Shown: positions 57,140 to 64,000 of the stretch, piece by piece
Numbering within the stretch: the stretch's first letter is position 1
Layout: each line of letters opens with the position of its first letter
From: Lenzites betulinus
Lineage: Eukaryota > Basidiomycota > Agaricomycetes > Polyporales > Polyporaceae
Length of the DNA: 64,000 nt
Direction of reading: 5' to 3'
NCBI GenBank assembly: GCA_022264855.1
Contig: JABYQU010000064.1
Span: forward strand, 62,001 to 126,000
The notes under the pieces: generated by a model
Told to the model about the DNA's origin: nothing
The model's database searches: none
The model's input: the letters and a program-made list of their open reading frames with translations, nothing else
Position numbers and translations under genes: made by a program

Positions 57140-58746
57140 ATGTACATATGTTGCTACGACACGTTGTGCACGATGATCACGTCTATTATTCTTATGTCAT
57201 TTATGCTAGGCTTCGATGTCTTCTTCATACACGATAATTAACGCCGTGCTTACGGGCATGCACGCTCGTACCAGGCTACGTTCACTCGGGTTAAGGTTCT
57301 ATACGCTAGCTACTAGTATTACTACTTAGACTTTAGTCACTACTATATTTGTAACTGGTACATCACTAGTACTTACTGAGTCGCCTTCAAAATTCACGTC
57401 CGAACAACGCCTTTGTCTTGCCTTCGTCTCAACCTCAAGGCCTCGTATTAGTCTCTCTAGTGATCTGTTACGTCCCACCTGCGCTGCGCTGTTTTCTTGC
57501 CGACTCCGATGCCTCGCAAAGCACAGGTTCGATTACAAATCTCTAGCATGCCTGTTAGCATAGCAGGTCAACATAGACATCGGCGCTACGTTTCTTCCCG
57601 CAAATACGCGGCCAGCAGTGGCAGAGCATACCAGTATCGGCGTATAGCATACGCCTTCGATCCTTGTGCGCGATGCCTTCGCACCCTCTTGCACACGGAG
57701 TTCAAGATCTTCAAACGTACAAAGGTTGACACCTCAGCGTTTGTGGTTCTTTTATTCACTATCATGGCGTGTCCTTTGCATCGTCGCAACGCTGAAATCT
57801 TTCAGAGGCGGTCAACAGGATGCCAGTCATGATTACTCTTTATTTCTAAGTTCATTCCCACCCGACTCTCAGACCAAGGCTAACCTCCTAGCTTCAGCGC
57901 TGCGTGAACGGCGTGTGCTTCTCAAGACTCGTCTAAGTAAAGTAGCGCTCATGATCAAACTACGCAGGTAAGGAAGAGTGTTCCTGTTTCTACTGCCTCG
58001 AACTCCTCTACCAGCTAAGTGTGAGACTTACCATTGTGTGCCCACTGACCTTGATCTTCTTAATTGGAGCCTCCGAGTCTGTTTCCGTGTGAGTGCGATT
58101 TGAATAGGAGTTACACGTATGCTGAACGGGAATATTCATGCAGAGTCGCGGACGCCCGTTCAGGACTTTTGAGCCGCATTGTACGTCACCTTCCTCTCAT
58201 CCATTTGTACACGGAGTGCTAATAGGCTTCTCCATGAACGCCACGTCGTAGTCACCAGACCACAGACTTATCTGTATACTGTATATCTCCGAGTGCTTTT
58301 CCCAGGAAGAACAGCGCGCGACAATTCAGTCACCCTACCGTGTACGCCGTTCTTCTCTGCTTCTGTCAAGCTTTGTATATGCGTCTCGCAGGTGGTGCAA
58401 TGACGGATAATGTGCATGCGCACTCTAAGCGATGCAGTTTGGTGATCACACCAAGCGATACGCTGTGCTCTTCTATCGTTATGTTCGCGAAGCAGTCTGA
58501 CATAGCGCCACAGGGCGCCCACGAAACATGCCAGTTCTCATCCCTACTTCGTTCATAGTCGCGTGTCATATACTGGTCCGATGGGAACATCCGACAGGGC
58601 CGTGTGTGCGCCCACACAGGTCGCCACATTTATAGTCGAGACCCAGTCGTTCTCATCCTATCGTCCGCAACCACTCGTGCTCACGCTTGCAGCGCACCAC
58701 ATCCTCTCCATTCCTCTTGAGCGTCGAGCTCTCACGAATAGAAGAC
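57140..58746. other. Intergenic, nothing firm
   Basis: 1.6 kb. Around 57510-57970 there are several splice-like sites and a frame starting MPRKAQ, but no consistent protein emerges. The proximal part includes the promoter of the reductase gene. Confidence 0.45.
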
Positions 58747-61700
58747 ATGCCCCTTTCCCCTGCCGACGTTCCCTCTCATATCACCACCGAGTTTCACCCA
58801 CCGTCGGAGCTGGTCAAGAAGGGTGCAACACTCCCTGAGCTCTACGCCTGGCATGCGAAGGAGAACCCCAACTACCCGCTATTCACATACCAGGATGGCG
58901 ACAGCAACAAATTTATCACCCACTCAGCTGCCGCTCGCGCCATGGACCGCGCGGCCCGCTATGTCCTATCAAACCTCGATCCCGCTCGGGCTTCCGCGGC
59001 AGGGACCGCCAAACCGCCCACGGTGGCAATATTCGCGAACACAGGTAAGAGCACTTTCCCACATCTGCCTTCTTGTGCCTCTGCCTAGGCCTACCACTTT
59101 GGAGATTCGACGCTGACCACGGCCTGTCATAGATACGATCACCTACTTCTGCACGGCAGTCGGGGTGCTAATATCGGGTTGCGCCCTGTTCCTTGTGTCG
59201 ACGCGCAATGGCGCTGCCGGCGTGGCGGACATGCTGCAACGCACGGGCGCAACGCCAATGCTCGTATCAAGGGACCCTATTATCCGCGGAATCGCTGAGG
59301 AGGCCCTCGGCTCTCTGCCCACTAGTGTCAAGGTGACTGTGTGCGACATGCCTGTGTTCGAAGACCTGTTCCCGACGGGAGACACTACCACAAATGCGGC
59401 GTTCGAGGCCGACGTAACGTTACCGAAGACATATGAGCGCGACGCGCTCGCGATCATTCTCCATTCTTCAGGTAAGACCGCACGCGTTGCGGGGGCGAGG
59501 ACAGGGTCTGACCAATTTGGCGAACATAGGTTCCACCGGACACCCAAAACCAGTTCGGTGGACACACAAGCGCCTGTCGCTCTTTGGGACGGGACCATGT
59601 ACGTATTCTCCAAAATTCCATGTTGCCTCGGCTCACGCTACCGTCAGCATGGTGCGATTTGGACGTGTCGCGTTCGATTATGGGCTGCCACGGCACACCG
59701 ATGTTTCACGGTCTCGGCGCGTTTATGTTTGCCACTTCGGTATGCAATGATACCGAGGCTGTCTGAAGTTCAACCAATTATTCAGTCCTAATGGGTGTGA
59801 TTTCAGGCCGTCTCTGGATTTGTTATCGCGGCACTCAAGCCAGCATCTCCACCAACGTTTCCAACGCCGGATGCAGTGTGGCAAGGGATAATAGCGACAA
59901 AGGCCGATTTCACCTGGACCGTTCCTTCGTTCATTGAGGTGCGTGTGCGATCACACGAGAGGCTGTCGGTGAAGATCATGAAGGTTGAATTTCATCAAGG
60001 AATGGGGACGCGATCCGGCGAAAGTAGAACTCATGAAACAAATGCGCGGGGTGGTAAGCATGCGGTTTGCCTCCCGAGATGTGCTACATTGAAGGCTTTT
60101 CGCAGCTGTTCGGAGGTGCACCGCTAAACCAAGACATCGGCGATGCTCTGGCCTCGCAAGGGGTGAACCTGTTCACGATATACGGACTGTGAGCTTGCTA
60201 CATACGCTTTTGTAACAGAGCTGACGTTTTCTGCAGCACGGAAGCTGGTCTGATGAATCTTTTTGTTCGCCGTAAGTGTACCTTGTACGTGACGCGTGTA
60301 CGCGGTTGACCTCTGCTTCATTTCATAGCAAATCCGGGGATGGACTGGTCTTATTTTATCCCCCTGCCATATCTGTCGTTGAAGTACCTTCCCCACGGCG
60401 ACAACAAGTTCGAGGTTGTCATCATGGTAAGTTTGAGGTTGCACCTCTCATCGATGTGACCATTTTCCGATGATCTCCATAGTCACAACCAGAAATCCCT
60501 TTGCCGGTGATCAACACTCAGGTTGACGGGCAGGATGGATACGCGACAAGCGATTTGGTAGAGCCGCACCCGACGAAACCAGGCTTATGGCGTATCTTTG
60601 GACGTGCTGACGAGCAAATAATGCTTTCTAACGGAGAGAAGGTCAGATCACTCGTCTCCGTAATTATACGACGATGTTTTACTGACTTGTGTCGCTGCAA
60701 TCCCTAGACTAATCCTTTGCCACTTGAGAAGATTATTAACGAGCACCCGCACGTCAAACGATCTATCATGTTCGGCAGGGGACGGTTCCAGAACGGCATC
60801 CTCGTCGAGCCTCAGGACGAGTTCGCCGTGGATCCCAACGATATCAAGCAAGTCGAGGATTTCAGGAATAAGATATGGTACGCGTCTAAGAATTTTATGC
60901 ACTCGGCATGAGGTTACAGCTCCATCTCACCCAGGCCAGCTGTTGAGCGCGCCAATGCCTACGCGCCTCAACATTCTAGGATATTCAAGGAGGTGAGTAA
61001 ACAGTTGTCGCTTGGTTGAGCACATGCTCACAGGAGCCTGTTCCAGATGATCCTCGTGACCTCTCCCTCTAAACCTTTCCAATTGAACATGAAAGGTCTC
61101 CCGCGCCGCGTCATCATTCTGGCAGACTACGAAGCAGAAATAGAGGCGCTCTACAAGAGCGTCGAAGAGAGCGCTCAGAGTGACCTGCGCCCTCCCGAAG
61201 ACTGGGACGAGGAAAGTACCGGCGCGTTCGTTCGAGGCGTAGTAGAGCGGACTCTGCGTCGCCCCATACCCGACGATGATGACATCTTTAGGAGCGGCGG
61301 TGATAGGTGTGTCTTTATGTTCTGATTTTTGAAGCACGTCTCATGCTCGTCGTGTAGTTTGCAAGCTACTTGGATCCGTAACACCATCTTGCGTGCCGTA
61401 CGCGAAGCGGATGCAAGTGCAGCAAAGCGGCTCCCGCCCAATCTTGTCTTCAAGGCGCCCACGATCTCCGGGCTAACTCAGCTCGTCTTCACCGCCATCA
61501 ACAACGGAGAATCACTCGACGACTCGTCTCTCACCCCCCAGTCATTGTGGAAGTTCGTCGGAAAGTATTCAGCGAACTTCCCACTCCGACCCGCCAATCT
61601 GGTAGAGCGCCCCACTTCGAAGGAAGTCGTCCTCATCACCGGTACCACCGGCGGCTTCGGCTGTGATGCACTGGAGCACCTCCTACTCGACGGTGACGTG

Positions 61701-62888
61701 GAGCGAGTGTATGCGTTCAACAGGAAGGGATCGAAAGCGCTGGAGCGACAATACGCGCAGTTCCGCGCCCGGGGCTTGAATGAGAAACTGTTGGACTCGC
61801 CCAAGTTTCAACTCGTCGAGGTCGCGCTGCACGAACCCGACTTTGACATCAAGCCCCGGCTCTTGGAAGAAATCCGAAATTCCGTCACACATATCATCCA
61901 CAATGGTATGTTGCACGTTAACCTAACGCTGGCTCGCAGTGATTGACAACTTCGCAGCTTGGAAGGTCAACTTCAATCTATCCCTTCACTCGTTCGACCA
62001 TGACATCAGGGGAGCACGTAACCTCGTCGACCTTGCGATAAGCTCGCCATTCAATACTGCGCCCACCATCCTCTTCGTTAGCTCAGTCGGCGTTTTTATG
62101 GGTATGCGAACCCTTTCGTCAAATCACGAGTCCTGGGACTAATATTTTACGTATAGACTACCGGGGCCCCGCGCCTGCCCCTGAAGCACCTATCGATGAT
62201 CCCGTCTCACCGTTCGGAACGGGCTATGGCGAAAGCAAGTGGGTCACCGAGCACGTTCTGCAGAACGTCACGAAGGCGCGGGGCGTGCACACGGTCGTTA
62301 TGCGTCTCGGCCAGGTCACCGGAAACAAGACTGGTTACTGGAACGATAAGGAGTGGCTACCTTCGCTCGTCAAGACGGCGAAATTCCAGGGATGCTTGCC
62401 TGATGTCGAAGGAGTACGTCGGTGGCATCTATTTCTCGTGCATACTTGACTCATCATTTTCGCAGAACATTACCTGGATTCCTTCGTACGAGGGTGCAAA
62501 AGCGTTCACCGAGCTTCGACATTCGCCCGAGCCCTTCGTACATCTCGTGCACCCGCGACCCGTCCCGTGGCGCAATATCATGGCCCCAATCGCGGAGGAA
62601 CTTGGCGTGCCACTTGTCCCGTACGCGGAATGGCTGGCCGCGCTTCAAAAGGACGTCGAAGAAGGCGGCACAGATGAGGTGGAATTGATGCAAGCCAATC
62701 CTGCCCTTCGCCTTCTCTCGTTTTACAAGTCCCTCAAGTCGTCACCGGAGCGCGAGCCGCTGGGCATGGTGTATCTTTCGACGGCGAAGTCTGTTGGGGT
62801 GTCGCCTACTCTCGCTAGCCTCCCTAAGCTTGACGAGGAACGCGCGAAGGGATGGCTAGCGGCATGGAGACAATGTGGATTTTTGTAG
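58747..62888 (+). CDS. NRPS-like adenylate-forming reductase (A-T-R)
   Basis: A carboxylic-acid reductase: the A domain activates an acid with ATP, the T domain carries it as a thioester, and the R domain reduces it with NADPH to an aldehyde. Seventeen exons (58747-59044, 59133-59471, 59530-59598, 59648-59739, 59807-59938, 60000-60053, 60106-60188, 60237-60271, 60329-60426, 60483-60641, 60708-60877, 60935-60992, 61047-61306, 61358-61905, 61958-62101, 62157-62413, 62466-62888) close to 1072 residues. A domain: [47 protein letters not shown] domain: [14 protein letters not shown], with carrier Ser616 restored by splicing. R domain: [18 protein letters not shown] (711-717) and Tyr870/Lys874 in GYGESKW. 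It resembles basidiomycete reductases that convert aryl or small organic acids. Substrate unknown; no tailoring genes are adjacent. Confidence 0.93.
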
Positions 62889-63136
62889 GATTGGGTCGCA
62901 TTTCCAGCGTTTACATAGAGGACTGTTACCACGAGAGGCTCAAGCACTGTATCACGGCAGGAGTAGAGAGAGAATAACTACTGAGACGTATAGGAAGATC
63001 ACCAAGAACAAGAAACGGCGGGAAATTGATCTCGTATGACTACGAAGAAGCGTCAAGAAACAGAGGATCGGTGTGGCATACAAATACAAAGACCAAGACA
63101 CGAACTGCTGCCATCATGAATGAAGGAAGACAATTG
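62889..63136. other. Convergent intergenic region
   Basis: 248 bases between the reductase stop and the stop of the minus-strand gene at the right edge. Nothing else seen. Confidence 0.5.
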
Positions 63137-64000
63137 CTACTGAGGCTGAGTGTCGACTATCCCCGATCGTGGCGCGACGTCATTGATAGTATGCGGCGGG
63201 AGGCTCGCGTTTGGAACAGTTTGTTCGTCGTGAGCCACGGGGTGAACACGAGGTGGAGCGTCCGAGTCCGCGGCGTCAATACTGAAGCCCGACCCAGCGA
63301 TGTCCCCATCGTCTTGATGAGTGGTGGCGGCCGTGTCCCCACGGTTGTTCGCAGAGTCGCTCACCGCAGAACCTGGAGGCTGGGTGTCGGCCGTGACTGT
63401 CCCCAATCCACGAGGTGGAGTGCGAATACCGGTTGCCGACACAGCGCTGTCTCCGTCGTCTTCCTGAATGGTGGCGTTCGTGTCCCAATGGTTGTTCTCA
63501 GGGTTGTTCACTGCAGAACTTGGTTCGTCTTGAGCCTCGAGGTCAGGGGGAGGAAAGTGTGCCATGGGAGTTAGGGGGGGTGCGTCGAAGTTAGATGGCC
63601 TCCGAATTAGACCGCTAGACTCTCGTAGCCGAGTTATCATCGACGTGAAGCCGTCGGCGACGTCCACCGCAATCGAGGTCAGGGGATTCCTAAGGTTGTC
63701 TTCCGATCCTACTACGGGGGGTGTCATGGCAGTCGCAGGATCGCCTGGTAATGTTTGGGATGTCAATACATCAATCGCAAATTTACAGACAGGTAAACAA
63801 GAAGTACAGACCTTGCGTGTCTCTCATCTTGACATACTCACGAAGGACGCGAAGAGATTCCTTAGCGTCCGACACATGCAGGAGGGCTGCGTTCCGTGAC
63901 TGTCCTTCGCCCTCTTCTCGAGTCTCTTCGCCCTCCGCTCCCGTCGTCGACCCCTGGGGCGTAGGCTCTTGCTGTGCGGGCGGAAGATTCCAACACAAAT
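63137..64000 (-). CDS. Partial gene, disordered C-terminus (cut by right edge)
   Basis: Two exon parts: from the edge to 63842 and 63744-63137, joined by a 97-base intron (63841-63745) in matching phase. The visible protein reads EESLR-like helix (SDAKESLRVLRDPATAMTPP) and then a Thr/Asp/Asn/Pro-rich tail with HWDTNATIQEDDGDSA-type repeats: WDTNATIQEDDGDSAVS and RGDTAATTHQDDGDIAGS are two copies of one unit about 40 residues apart. A tail of this style ends the two DUF6535 proteins in this window, so a third DUF6535 gene is possible but not shown. The 5' part lies outside. Confidence 0.55.

Overview
The window looks like nuclear DNA of an agaricomycete (mushroom-forming) basidiomycete, most likely a wood decayer, perhaps Polyporales. 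The evidence is dense short introns (mostly 48-70 bases, GTRNGT donors, CTRAY branch sites), GC-rich exons, a class I hydrophobin, an AA9 lytic polysaccharide monooxygenase, a basidiomycete-type NRPS-like adenylate-forming reductase, and two proteins of the DUF6535 membrane family, which is expanded in Agaricomycetes. I rebuilt about twenty spliced genes by hand; for nearly all of them the exon lengths and phases close exactly.

Layout. 0.9-11.1 kb: a Ser-rich repeat protein, a UCH37-type deubiquitinase, a Cys-rich zinc-binding protein, tRNA-Gly(UCC) with an intron, the NC2-alpha repressor and GINS subunit Sld5. 11.4-34 kb is the accessory part: a three-copy dispersed repeat, a hydrophobin with an unusual repetitive tail, an inverted segmental duplication (about 1.4 kb; arms at 14.9-16.3 and 27.2-28.5 kb, each with an identical 110-residue ORF), two DUF6535 genes pointing away from each other, and, between the arms, a ZIP metal transporter and an AA9 enzyme. 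34-57 kb returns to ordinary genes: a secreted BNR_4 propeller protein, a Dap1/MAPR cytochrome-b5-like protein, a SulP-STAS-cyclic-nucleotide-domain vacuolar transporter, a RhoGEF, an alpha/beta hydrolase, the CFIm25 polyadenylation factor and two lineage-specific membrane proteins. 58.7-62.9 kb encodes the A-T-R reductase. The right edge cuts a minus-strand gene.

No classical operon or gene cluster is visible. The housekeeping genes (NC2-alpha, Sld5, UCH37, CFIm25, Dap1, Vsb1-like, RhoGEF) are independent. The secreted or surface set (hydrophobin, AA9, BNR_4) fits plant-material colonisation. The most interesting parts are the hydrophobin tail, the inverted duplication with its conserved small ORF, and the frame-conserved dispersed repeat. 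Long stretches without genes (for example 28.6-30.5, 41.8-43.4, 49.6-50.6, 51.7-53.3, 57.1-58.7 kb) hold nothing I can name firmly.
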